From a virus, in the IMG/VR virus record IMGVR_UViG_3300025886_000014, positions 1-64,000 of that record: a DNA stretch of 64,000 nucleotides; one strand, given 5' to 3'. Under the pieces are notes generated by a model. That model had not been told where the DNA came from, made no database searches, and saw nothing but the letters and a program-made list of their open reading frames with translations. This document shows, in pieces, positions 10,292 to 25,200 of this stretch (the first letter of the stretch is position 1; every line of letters begins with the position of its first letter). The position numbers and the translations under genes are program-made.

Positions 10292-13200
10292 TTATTTCTC
10301 CGTAAATAACCAACCATTTGCAACATTATAGTACACTAACCCAAACGCTGCCCGATCAACATCAATAGTCAAGTCAGAATCACTTGCTTCTATTTTATGA
10401 CCGTTCCTATTTATAGTAATATTATTAGTGTTTGCATTTCCAGTACCATCAATAAATCTAATTTCATCACCCAAATTAGCCGAAACTGGAAGATTAATAG
10501 TCTTGGCAGTAGACGTATCAATAATCAATCTTTGATTAGCAGTTGCGGTTATTGGTGTACTAGTGATTTCTGTCCAATTTGCCGCGCCAGCAGTTGTTCT
10601 TGCCGCAACATAAGCACTATCAACAAGGGTAGTAACAGAAGAGATGCCTATTCCAGTTGGATTAGATTTTACCCATTGAGAAGTATTATCACTATCAGTA
10701 TAGTAAACATAAGTTTCAAGGACTTCTGGATCAAACCACATGGAACCTACGCTTGGTGATGCAGGAGGATTATCTGAAATTGTTAATCCACCACCACTAC
10801 TACTTGACCTTGCTGCAACGTATGCACTATCAATCATATTAATAATAGATGCACTATCTGTTCCAGCGGTAACCCTCGCAGCAACATAAGCACTATCCAC
10901 TACAGAACTAACTGCCGAATTTATAGTACTTGTACTAGCACCTATTTGACTTAATGCGTTGATAACAATCTCATCACCAGAATTTGCGGCATTAATAAGT
11001 GTAATTGTACTTGAACTTGTTGTATTATAGTCCACACCCTTTAATAAATTTATACCATTTAAGAATACAGTAACTGAATTAACACTATAGTTAAGTGTAT
11101 TTGAATTTTGATCTGAGCCAGTAAATACTGTTTGATTTGATGTTGCTGTATAGTAATAAGATGTGATGGTTGATGTAAACGAACCACTTCCACCGCCAGA
11201 AGTTTGTCTTGCTTGAACATAAGCACTATCTACTAACGCTATAATAGATGCACTATCTACAGAACCACCACCGCCAGAAGTTTGTCTTGCTTGAACATAA
11301 GCACTATCTACAGTAGATGAAATATCATCAAAGTTTGCTAATTTTACCCAATTTCCAGCGTGAGCGAAGTAACCTTTTCCAGTACCATGAACGTGAGCAA
11401 ACATTCCATGATATGTTGATGCGCTTGGAAGATCACCTTCTACCGAATATACATTTGAGTAAAGCATTTTTCCAGTGGTAGTAATATTGTTACTACCCAT
11501 GTCAATCGCACCTGTCATAGTGCCACCAGAGAGAGGTAATTTAGCGGCAATACTATTTGTTAAAGTAGTGGAGAAATTAGCGTCATCTCCAATCGCCGCC
11601 GCCAATTCATTGAGCGTATCCAGTGCAGCAGGTGCTGAAGCGACCAATGCCGCCGCTGCACTATCAGCAATTGATCTTATATCTGAAGTTCTTGCTAATT
11701 CATGCCAATCAGCACCAACAGCAATTTTTGGAAGTTGTGCTTGGTTATCATATACAACCATACCTTTATATGTTGTAGCACTTGGTAATTGATTAGTGAA
11801 AGCAAAAGTATTATTATAGTAAATCGTATTACCACCAAAGTCAACATCTCTAGTCCCAATACCAGTAATTGGATTAATATGCGCTGAGTCTATTATACCT
11901 CTAATGTAAGGAGTAGAAATAAATCCTTGGATATATCCACTATCTGCTATACCTTTAACATATTCACTATCAATGAAAGTTTTCACATAATTTGAGTCTG
12001 CATGAGTTTTTATGTGACTTGAATCTGCAATTCCTAGAATATGTGGGATTGTTACTTTATTAAACGGTACTCTGAGATCAACATAAGCACTATCAACAAA
12101 TCCCAATATCGCATCCGAATCTATTCCTAGAACTTTAGCAGAATTACCAGCATTATCTGTAACTTTTAGTCCAGCAGGAGCAGCCGTTATTCTAGTGTTA
12201 CCTATGTTTATTGTACTACCACTTAGATATAAATCTTTGAATTTCTTGGTAGGTGAACCAAGATCAAAGGCACTATCTAATTCTGGAAGAATATGACCAG
12301 TTGCCGCTAATTTAGCATCAATAACAGTTGTCACATATGCAGAATCCGCTGCCGATAAAATGAACGCACTGTCATACTTTGTATCTGTAATATTAAATAC
12401 ATATGCACTGTCCATGAAACCTTTTACATAACTTGAATCCGCAATTCCTTTGACATAAGATGAATCTATATGAGTTTTTAGATAATTAGAATCTGCTGCT
12501 GATTGAATGTGGTTTGAATCTGCGATTCCTTTAATAAATGCAGAATCAATATTATTAGAAGTTTTCACATATGCAGGGGTTATGATGCCTTTAATATATG
12601 AAGAATCTATATTAACTTTAAGATAATTAGAGTCTGCAATTCCTAAGACATAGGCACTATTAATGAAAGTTTTTACATAATTTGAGTCTGCAATTCCTAA
12701 GACATAACCAGACGATGCCACAGTTTTTACATAATTTGAGTCTGCAATTCCTAAGACATAACCAGACGATGCCACAGTTTTTACATAATCTGAATCCGCT
12801 GCTGAGAGGAAGAGCGCACTATCATATTTTCCATCAGTAATACTGAATACATACGCACTATCAATGAAACTTTTTATATAATTTGAATCTGCCTTTGATC
12901 TTACATATTCTTGAGTAACTGCTGAGAATATCCAATTAGAGTCAGCGCGAAGTTGGACATAAGAACTATCAATGAAGTGTGATATCGCATCTGAATCTAT
13001 TCCACCAAACTTTAAAAGATTTCCAGCACTATCAGAAAGTTCCAAACCACTTGCATTAGAAGATATTATGACTTCTCCAAGTGAAATTGAGTTTCCACTT
13101 AGATATATATCTCTAAATCTTTCAGTAGGTGATCCTAAATCATATATCGTATCTAAGGCTGGAATTATATCTCCTACTGCTTTGTGAGTTGACATAATAT

Positions 13201-16200
13201 AAGCACTATCAATATTCAATTCAGTTTTTACATAATCTTCAGTTACTGTGGTTTTTACCCAATCTGAGTCATAAATTTCTGATATATTAGTACCATCAAT
13301 AAAGAAACCACTATCAGCATTTATTTTTCCATTAACATCAAAGGTAAAACTTGGAGAAAGTTTACCCACACCAATAAATTTACTTGGAGACTTGTATGTG
13401 GTGTATGATGCACCTTCATCCCAAGGAGTTTCCAGAACTAATTTTTCACCGTTTACTTCAATATGACCATTGAAAATTTCTAACGCTGGTTGTTCTGCTG
13501 CGCCTGTAATGGGTTCTTGTGTACCATGTATAACAACTTTACCACCAACAGCAAGACCAGTACCAGTAGTTAAATTTCCTATAGTTGGACCTAATGTTTC
13601 AATTGCTTCTTGTCCAGCAGTTACACCAGTTACTCCACTAGTTCTAAGTTGAGTTTGAACACCAACTCTTGATGGATTAGAATCCCAATGACTATAAGAT
13701 ATTTTACCAATACCAACTTTAGTACCATGTGTGGCTTCAAAGCCTGTTGGGTTTGTAAATTGTGCTTCACCGCGACCAAGAGCCTTTTCAAGAGTGGTTA
13801 AATCGCCATACTTAGCAGAAAGAATGTGCTTAACTCTAAATGCTATAATATCTCCACCAACAACACTATCAAGTTTATCATTAATATAGGCAGAATCAGG
13901 CCAAGCAGTGCGAACAAGATCGTTAATATAATCTTCATCAATCATTTCAATAATTGCACTAGAGTCCGCACCAGATGGATTAGCACCAAAAGAGTATCTT
14001 TCTGCTACATATGCACTATCAAAAAATTCAGTTGCTGAATCTGGTGTAATTTGATAATTAATAACATTAGTATAATGATTTAGATAGATGTTACTATCAA
14101 GTCCACCAGTTGGAAGAATAACATCACCTTGATATGTTAATCCTTCAAGGTTAACATTACCATTAACATCTAGTGTATAATTTACATTAGTTTTATATAC
14201 ACCATTAGAATCTGGACCATATCTTAAATAACCAGGAGTTAAAGTTGCAGTACTATTATCTAAATTAATACCAACAAACTCAAAATCATTAGCACCCTTA
14301 TATACAAGATGTGACGCCCCACCACTTGGACTTTTTTGGAAGAATGTATCGTTAGTGCATGTCGTTCTAAGATATTCTTTATTAATTATACCTTCAACAT
14401 ACTCTTGATCAGCCGCTGTCAAAATCCAAGCACTATCTGCTGCAACGTATCTGATATAATTGTAAAGTCTCATACCTTGCATATAGAAATCATGCTCATT
14501 ACCAGCAGCATCAGTTCCATTAACATTAATTGGACCATTTACTTCAAGAGCATATTTAGTTCCAGCCCTTCCATTTTCATTAACTTTTTCACAAGTAATA
14601 TCAGTTCCACCATCACCATAGGAACCATATGCTGCCGCACTTTTATATTGTATAGCAGTTGCTGGAACAATATTAATTTCATCTTGCTCAATTACAACTT
14701 GACCGCCTTGAATGGATAGAGTATTATCAGTTGATACTGTTGTTGCTGTTGTTCCGAGTCCAATACCAACACTGTTCGCTGCGCTATTTACTGCACCGCC
14801 GACTGTAATATTGGTTCCTAATCCCAAAGCATTTTGACCGTATACAGTAATATTTCTACCTAAACCAATACCACCTTGATTTCCTGCGGCTCCAGTAGCA
14901 GTAACTGTATTACCGATTGCAATAGCACCATGAGTGGCAATATTATTTCTACCAAGCGCAATCGCTTCAGTGTCTGAAGTATTACCTCTACCAAATGCTA
15001 TAGAGTGTGTTGTATTGCTATTACCACTACCAAGATTTACCTCGTTATCATAACCAAATGCTAAACCTTCTTTTTGAACATCATTTGAAGAACCAAATGC
15101 TAGACCATTTAACTCAACAACATTTTGTTTACCAAATGCTAAACCACCATTTGCAGTAATTGTGTTTCCTATACCATAGACCATAGCGGTTGAAGGTGTA
15201 TTTGTACTGCTAGTTGAGGCTCCAGACTGACCACTACCATATACAGAAACATAACTATTACCTGAGTTATTAGAACCGTAAATATTTGCTTTAGAGTTAT
15301 TTGTGTTATCAGTTCCAACAGTAATGCCTGGAATAGAACTTGTTCCAGCACCCATTGTATTATTTTTACCAATAACTACTGATTTGCTTCCAGCATCGTT
15401 TGAGTAACCAATAGATACTGCATCTTGCCTTGCGACATTGGGTAATGCTGAAGTACCACCACCTATTGCAACTGATCTTGCACCTAAAGTTTTTACATAT
15501 ATACCCATAGCAGCAGTTGCACCCGCCGCTTGTACTGAACGGCCCATGGCAACAGCATAATTACCTGTATTTTGAACGTAACTACCAATTGCAACACCAC
15601 CAGTTTTAGATGTGCTATTAAGACCGAAAATAGTACTATAGTTGGCTCCACTATTACCTTGACCAACCATAACTGCGCCGGTCTTACCAACCACATTATT
15701 ACCAATGGCAAATCCACCGCTACCAGAATAAGCATTATATCCTAATGCTATTGATCCTTGTGAACCGTGACTTCTAACATTTTTACCAATTGCTACACCA
15801 TTGCTACCAGCAAAAACAGAACTACCAACCGCGACTGATTTTGATGATGCAGTACCTTGTGATCCAACAAAAACACCACCAGTACCTGTCGCTTTACCGT
15901 CTGCACCAATAGCAACCGCACCAGTACCACTTGTCACATGAACATTTCTGCCCATCGCAACAGCATTTTTCCCATGCACAGTAACTTCTTTACCAACACC
16001 AACCGCACCTTTTGCGCTACTTCTCATTATAATATTTTGGCCTACAGCGAGAGCATCTTCTTTTTGTAATAAATTATCATTACCAATGGCAATTGTATAT
16101 TGCTTATCTAACTGATTATTATTACCAATTGAAGTTGTATCTTCTTTTTTAACTACACTGTTAGCACCAATCATTAACGATCTATCAGATGTTCTATAAG

Positions 16201-19200
16201 CAAGTAAGTCTCTACCTATTGCTGTAACATTATTGGCAGTACTTGGATTCATCAATGGGAATGAGGATTGGTCATTCGCAATACCAACATTATATCCAAT
16301 CGTAATTCTATTTCCTAATGAAGTATTGAAAGCACCCGCTGAGTTAATTTTTGACCCAAGTGATACAATTTGTTCTTTGTTATAGATGAATGGATTATTT
16401 GGAACTGGAGTGCCGCTGGTATTATTAGTAGGTCTTGCAATAATACCAATACCCATAGCAACACTATTGCGCTGTGGCATATCAATACCTTGACCAAGTG
16501 CAACACTGTTATTGTTATTTTTAGATGCCGTTGTCGCAGATTTTTTGACTTCACCAACTTTTACATCAAAGCCCAATGCAGTTGAGAAATGTGATGCTTT
16601 GGTGTTATTACCTATTGCAATAGACTGATAGCCGACTTCACTATCTTCCCAATAATTGGATGCCCCAAAACCATCAAGCGCACCTATTCTGAGCGCACCT
16701 CTCTGTGGTATCCACATAAATCTTGCTTCTGCGCCCTTATTAGGAACATTTCCACGAATAACAGTACTAACGTCATTATCTGCAATACCAGCACCACCTG
16801 CACCAGTAGAAATACCACTTTGGAAATTATTGGATAAGAACATTACATTTCCAGAGTCAACAACAAATCTTGTTGCTAAATCACCAGTTAATAAGGTTTT
16901 CGGTCCTATAATAACCGCACCTTCATCATCATAGAAGATTTTCTTTTGAACCCCAAGAGACACATTTTCAATCTTCCAAGGAGTTTGAAGTCTTATACCA
17001 ATATAATCTGAATCAACGATTCTACCAATATGCGAATCAAGATCAAGTCTATGAGTTTTTCGGAAAATGTTTAAAGATTTATCCGTATTTACTACATCAA
17101 AACTATCTACTAATATATGATGCAAATTACCAGTAGGTGTGGTAAAGGATTTACCACCAAGAACAGGAGAACCATCAGATTCATATTTGAAAACTACGTT
17201 ACCAGCATCAACCTTTGTATTATCAAATGTCTGGAAATGATTTGATGACCGATCAAAGAAATGTTGAAAGCGTTGATATTTGTGATTTTCATGATTAGGA
17301 TTAAGAACATTTTCTGGGAATGTTGTTCTATTTCCAGAACCATCAGATTCATATTTATAGAAGTCTACTGGTTCCCCAACAAACATACGTGACATTGAAT
17401 CAAGAGTAAAGTCACCATTGGTAAGTTCAAAACTTCCCTTAACATGAATTTTGCCAGTGTTAGTTCCAACATCAAGTGGATCAATAGTGATTTCACTTGG
17501 TCCTCTAATCAAGGTTTGATAAGAACTATCAATTTTAGCAGTTTTGATGTATGCACTATCAACATCTAATTGACTAATTCTAGCACTATCAACAAGTAAT
17601 TGGCTAACATAAGCATCATCAATTTGGGCATATTTGATATATGCACTATCAACCACATCCCATTTTAGTTGTTTTATATAGGCACTATCAACATCTAATT
17701 GGCCTATGTTAGCACTATCAACAAGTAATTGACTGATATATGTATCTAAAATTTGATCTGCTTTAAGAATTTTAATGTAAGCACTGTCAGCATCTAATTG
17801 ACTAATTCTAGCACTGTCTGAAGTAAATTGTTTAATTGTAGCACTGTCAGTTACTATCAAATGACCAATTGTGGAACTGTCAACAATTAATTGACTGATA
17901 TAGGAACTATCAATTCTGGCGTACTTAATATAAGCACTATCAGAAATTAACTGATCAATTGAGGCTGAATCAGCATCTACAAATTTAACACTTAAACTGT
18001 CTTGCATCACAACAGGTTTTGAGAATGTTACAGGTTTCAGAAAGTTTAATACTGGTAGTGGTGGATTTTGTAAAATATCAACAACATGAGAATCCAAAGT
18101 AACTTGATATTGCACATCAACATAGCGTTGATTACCTGTAATCGTACCATTATAACTACCATCAGATTCTACTTTACCTAATAAACCACCTATACCATCA
18201 CTATCTTGTTTTAATTCTTGTTTTGTCCTTAAAGGTCCAAATAGGAAATCATTTCCTGGTCTAATCGCTAGATTATTTACTGTAAATGTAACTGCATTAA
18301 GTCCAATAGGATCAGTAGTCGCCGTAACATTTTTAACTATATGTGAATCCATTCCCACTATAAGATGAGAATCAAATGTAGTTTCTGGATTAATATTTTG
18401 ATAATGACCATATGCGTCTTTAGTTGCGTCAATTAATGATCTTGGAACTACATGCGTAACTGTTTTCTTAGGACCAAAGAACCAAGTTTTTCCAGAATCA
18501 ACGTGAACATCTGCATCAAATTGAATTCTTTTTCTATTTACTGGATCACCGCTACTTTCAAAATGCATACCACCTTTAACAACAAAACTATCATGTGTTG
18601 TTAGTCTAGAACCAGTATGAGGATATCCTGGATAGGCGGCATGTGCCATAGCCTCACTACCAAGAGTAACATGACCAAATAAATTTGTTGGTCCGACAAT
18701 TTCTGTTCTGCTTGTAAGTGTAGGAGTTCTATCTTGAATTGTGATTTTATCACCAAGAATCATACTCGCTGAATCTGTTACACCATAAGCAGATGGGAAT
18801 AAACCAGGAACAACATTAAGATCACTAAACACTCTAATTTCAAATGAATCTACAATAGTAAAATCGCGGTCTTTTAATAATTGACCTTTTACTGTACCAA
18901 TAGAGTCTGTGAGTTTAACAATTGGATCAACTACACCAAACAAAGAAAGTCCAGCATTAATAGCGAGAGAATTGCCAGCATTATCAATAATGTTAGAAAC
19001 TCTTGGAATAGAAGTGCCACCAACCGCGATAATTCTATCACCAATAATAATGGATGGTTTAGAATTAGAATCATTCTGAGGAATAAGTTCTGCCCCATGA
19101 AGTTGTGTATCACTATTCAATACTGATGGTTCTTTAATATAAACATTTTTAAGTCTATTAGTATTCGTCATTAAGTTATGAGATGGTCCACCATATCCAT

Positions 19201-22200
19201 ACTGTGACGAATCAAAGAGTGTTCTGTTGCCTAATGAATCATAATCAATATATCTGTTTAGAAGTACTGTTGCTCCACCAGAAGTGGTTCTTGTAATTCG
19301 TAAGAAGTCAAAATTTACAGAATCTGTAAATGATAATACAATATGAGAATCTGCATCATTGGGTCCAAATGCATTTTGAATTTGAGTATTATTCAAAGAT
19401 ACTGTTTGAGTTTCTTGTACATAGTTGCTATCAATTGTAAATACATATGCTTCTTCAAGAACATTATCATGTCCAAGAACTTTTAGACCACCTCTTAAAT
19501 GAGTGCTATCGCCAACATATAGACCGTTTTTCCCTTTTATTTGACTAGCATCATAAACACCAAGACCATCTCCAGAATCTCTGCCATTAAATGATCCAAT
19601 TTTAACAGCACCACCAATATTAACAAAAGAATCAATATTAAAAAATCCAATGGTGGTTAATCCACCACCAATTGTTAAATCACTCTCAACATGTAAATTA
19701 CCACCAATAAATGCACTGTCAGATGTGGTTAATCTTGTTACACCACTTAAACTCCCACCAATTTGCATACTATCGGCAAATGTAACTGGACCAGAAGCAT
19801 CTAAAGATGTTACACCACTTAAACTTCCAGCAATAGTCACACTATCTTCAACTAAAAGATTTTTTTCAAACCTTGCGTTACCGCGAAGATCAAGATTATG
19901 AGTTGCCGAGTCGCCTCTTTTGTTAATAGCAACTTTTATACTGCCATCATAGTATAATCCACTTGCATGAGTTCCATCATACAGTTGTCCTGGTGCGCCA
20001 ATGTAAACCGCATTGAAACTATCGTGCTTCCAATAGTAATCAGAATCCCAAATACTAATAATATATGCAGAGTCAAGTAAACTTCTAAAGAATGCTTTTG
20101 ATGCAGCACTCGCGCTGGGGTTTGCTGTAAATGTTTCTTGAAGAAAATCAGCGTCTATTTTACTTCTAATATATGGTTGGTCAATATAACCAGTTTGTCG
20201 CAACCAAGACTTGTTAGGCCAAGCAGTTTGTGAGCCACCATCGCCGCTAAAGACAATCGGTGGATTACTAAGATAATCATCGCCTTCTTTATCTGTAGTT
20301 CTGATATTAATTCTACCTTGAACATCAAGTCCTATAGAATCTCCAACACCACTACTAAATGATGTATGTCTAGTATTATAGGAAGCAAGTGTAAGGTTAC
20401 TATCATCAGTAGCATCATCAATGGTAGTTCCAGTTTTACTTAGATTACTAGCGTAAGCAGCATTTCCACCACCATTAATATCTGGATTCCAACCTGTCCA
20501 TGTTTGGTTATTTGTAAGACCTATTGCTACAGTTTTATGTCCATCGTTTGGATTGTAAACAAGAGCATCTGGATAAATTACCCAAGAGTTGAATGAATCT
20601 ACTCTTTGTTGTACATAGTCAGTATCAAAATAACTTACAACAGAACTAAGAATTTTACTATTAGGACGTAAAACATAACTATCAAAACTTAAATTACCAA
20701 TATAAAAACTATCATCAACCGAGTTGTCTAACCAACGAACTGATCCACCAATTCTAATACTATCAGCAAATGTAATTGGACCAGAAGCAGTTAAAGATGT
20801 TACTCCAGAAACTGCCCCAGCAACAGTTAAATCGCCACCAATGGTCATACTATCCGTTGATTTAAATGTTGTCACAGTTTGTATTGCGCCAGCCATATCA
20901 AGATTCGTGACGCCACTTAAACGCCCACCAATGGTCATACTATCCGTTGATTTAAATGTTGTCGCAGTTTGAATAGCACCCGCCATATCTAAATTAGTAA
21001 CGCCACTTAAACGTCCACCAATTTGCATACTGTCAGTACCTTTATAGGTAGTAACAGTTTCCAAAGCCCCCGCCATTTCCAAATTCGTGACACCGCTTAA
21101 ACGTCCACCAATTTGCATACTGTCAGTACCTTTATAGGTAGTAACAGTTTCTAGAGAACCAGCCATATCTAAATTAGTAACGCCACTTAAACGTCCACCA
21201 ATTTGCATACTGTCAGTACCTTTATAGGTAGTAACAGTTTCTAGAGAACCAGCCATATCAAGATTCGTGACACCGCTTAAACGTCCACCAATTTGCATAC
21301 TGTCCGTTGATTTAAATGTTGTCGCAGTTTTAATTCCACCAGCCATATCTAAATTAGTAACGCCACTTAAACGTCCACCAATTTGCATACTGTCCGTTGA
21401 TTTAAATGTTGTCGCAGTTTTAATTCCACCAGATAAAGTTACTGCGCCAGCAACGGTCAAATCCCCACTAATTTGAACACTATCTCCGATAACTGCTGTT
21501 GTACCCACATCTAATGAAGTACCTATAGTAACAGAATCTCCAAATTTACCATGAGTATTTACATCTAAATATCCACCAGTTTTTAAATATCCAGTAGAAA
21601 CATCAAGATTACCACCTACAACTAAATCTTTACCAATACCCACAGAATCATTAAGTGTTACCGTACCTTGAACAATAAGATCACTATCTATAATTACACT
21701 AGATTTAAATCTTTTTGGTGCTATAGTACCAGCACCACCAGTAACAATAGGGAGTGCTTTTAACGATAAGTATTGCCCAAAGACAATTTCAGCAGTTGGT
21801 ACGCCATTCGCTGCCGTACCAGCAGAATCAAATTGTGATGAATCATATGCTGTACCCACATTTGGAGTACCAGTTCCTAGTGTAATATTTCCTACTGCTC
21901 CCTTATTGCGAGTTGTCCCTTTTGATGTATTGACCCCTACGCGAGTGGATACATCAGCAAATGTCGCACCATCATATAATTCAAAACTATCACCTATCCC
22001 ACCAACAACATTTTTAATCGCAAATATAGAATCGTTTAAGAATTGCCCTATATTAGTTAAACTTGGTAAATTAAATTCAACAGTTTTACCATCAGTCAAA
22101 ATACCATTTGTATTTCTTATGATAACAATACCTGGATTAGATTGTTCAATACTTACAACTGTTGCTGTTGGTAACGCTACAGCAGGTTGTTCAATTTCTA

Positions 22201-25200
22201 TTTGTTTATTTGAAGGATCAACTCCAGCAACATAATCTCTAATATCTTGATCATTAATAAGAATTGATGCTATATAACTATCACCACCTACTTGATTTAC
22301 ACCGTTTACTTTGCTGCCACCAATTCTAAGCGTACCTCTAATATCTAAGGCATATTCAGCAGTATGTTTACCAATAGCAACTTTGGTGTTATCAAGATAT
22401 GTATCAAGTGCTGAATCAGGGTTATTTAAAATAATTTGATTTTCTTGATTTCCAGTAAGAGTAACATCTCTACCAATGATAAAGTTTCCTTTACCATTTG
22501 TGGTATGTATTGTATTTCCTTGACCAAAAATGAAATTTTCTGAAACATTAGTTGCAGGAGTAACATTTATATAACCAGTACTTCCACCAGCAACAGTATT
22601 ATTAAAACCAATCCAATAATTTTTTGATTGTGTTCCTAATGATCCAACACCATAAACAAGAGGTCCACCAGAATATATTTGATATGTTGAATGTGCAGTA
22701 GCAGAATCTTTATTTCCTTCACCAATGAAATACGAATTAGTTGATCGCATTTCATTTGGATTACCACTTGCACCACCAATTACAACAGAATTCGCAACAG
22801 TTCTGGCACTACTTCCTATTTTATTATCATAACCACCAATATTAATAGAATAACTAGTGCTTAGATTTCCAGATGCATCTCCAATATCAGTATTATAACC
22901 ACCAATATTTACCGAATATTCTGCGTCAATATGGGTATTATATCCACCAACATTTACTGAATAATTAGCATTTGTACCAATATCGGTATTCTGACCTGCA
23001 ATATTTGCACTGTAGGAAGCATCAATATCATTATTATATCCACCCAGATTTATAGAATAGTTGGCATTTGCGGTAATTTGCAGACCGCGACCACCAACAG
23101 TTGTGTTCCAACGTCCACCCGTCAAAGTATTTGAGTAACCACCAACACTAACATTATTTTCTCCACTAATGTTAATGTTGTATCCACCTAAACTAGCATT
23201 ACCTGTCGTACTCGCACCAGAAGAAATGGTGACACTTTGACCACCAACAATTACACCGTAACTGCCAGAAAGAGAATTAGATACCCCACCAATTATTGCA
23301 TTATAATCACCACTTATTGCACTTGAATATGATGAGAAAATTCCAGATGTTGTTGATGCTGATGTGATATCATTATTATATCCACCTATTATAACACCAA
23401 TATCGCCAGCAAGATCATTATGCTGACCACCAACAATCGCACCCCACTCTGCATCAGCAGTCGTTTCATTAATATAACCACCTGCTATAATGTTATAGTT
23501 ACCAAGCATATTGTTTTGGTAACCACCAACATTTGTGTTATATGTTCCACCAACAGTTAATGCATATGATCCACCAAAGTTACTACTATAGTTTCCAGTT
23601 ACATTAGTCCTATTACTAGTAGAATTGGTATAACCACCAATATTTGTAGCGTATTGTCCATCCGCTTTTAAATATCTACCACCAATAGCAACACTATAGT
23701 TTCCATCAACTCTACTCTGATCACCCCCAAGAACAACTCCATAGTCTCCATCAACTCTATTAAAGTACCCCATACCAATAGAATGTGCGCCAATAGTATC
23801 ATTTCTATGATCAGCATTTGCATTAATTTGACCAACTCTAAATACATCACCCAAAGGATAGTATGCCATAAGAGAAACATTTGAAGAAACATTACTAAAA
23901 CTAGAAAGTGCTTTAGTAGTATCGGCAGAATCAAAGAATGGTTCACCTTGACCTATTTTACTTGTATATGATCCACTGTAATTTCCTCTAAAGATAAATC
24001 CACGATTTCCTTCTGCTTCCACAGGTACATTTGGAACCGCGACATGCATACCAATAGGCTTATTACCATTTGTATATGTGATTTGAAGTCCATTATCACT
24101 CCACGGTGAATTTTGCAGTAGTGTCCCATCTGGTAGTAATTTAAGATTTTCTCCACTATAGATAAGATCACCAGTTACATAAAGATTACCAACTCCACTT
24201 GAAACAGGCACTGCCATTCTTGTTAAATCAGAATCACTACCAATTGTAACATTACCGCCTTGAATAGACATAAAGTTATCATGAGTGTTTGAAAGTGGTA
24301 TAAATTCTCCAACAGTACCAGCCTGACCAGTACCCAAGTTAATACCAATAGAGCGGTCACCACCAACATTAACATTTTTACCAAAAGCAAAAGAACCTTG
24401 AGCCGTACTAGGGAAAGTTATACCTTCACCGAATGCAAAGTTATAGGAACCTGCAATATTATGTGAAAACCCAAGTGCTACTGAATTGGTTGCCGAAACC
24501 GTATTTCCAGCAGCACTTGTACCACCTATAGCAATTGATGCACTGCCTGTTATTTGATTTCCTATACCAATCGCGACTGCACCAGTACCGCTTGTAACTT
24601 GAGTGTCACCAATAGAAATTGATTTATCACCAACTCCTGTATTGGCCTTACCAATCGCGATTCCTTGCGATGAAGTTATTTGATTACCTTCACCAAAAGC
24701 AATACTGGTTAATGCATTGGCACTAACGATATTTTCTTTACCAATCGCAATACTAGTTGTAGCACCAGCATTAATAATTGACTTAGTTCCAGAAACAAAT
24801 GAACCATCCGCATACGTTTCAGAAGAATCTCCTTGAGCATATGAAGCAGTTCCTTTAGCAATGGTATTTTTACCAAATGCTGTGGAATAAGTACCCATTT
24901 CAGTATTTTTGATTGTGCCTGTTACGAAATATCCAGCCCTAAATCTTGCTTTAGCAGGATCAAACATCATTCTGGATTTATCACTATCTAAATCTACAAC
25001 AATTTGATATTGATCATTTATACTTGGACTTCCAGCCCCCACAGTATTTAAAGCATAATATTGTGCTGACGTATTTAATCTTCCAGATACTTGAAAAAGA
25101 TTACCTATAAGAGTGGTATCTGTTCTGAAATCAAATGCATGTGCTGGTCTATTAGTACCAATACCAATTCTGGCTCCGATTTGAAATACGTCAGTAACTC

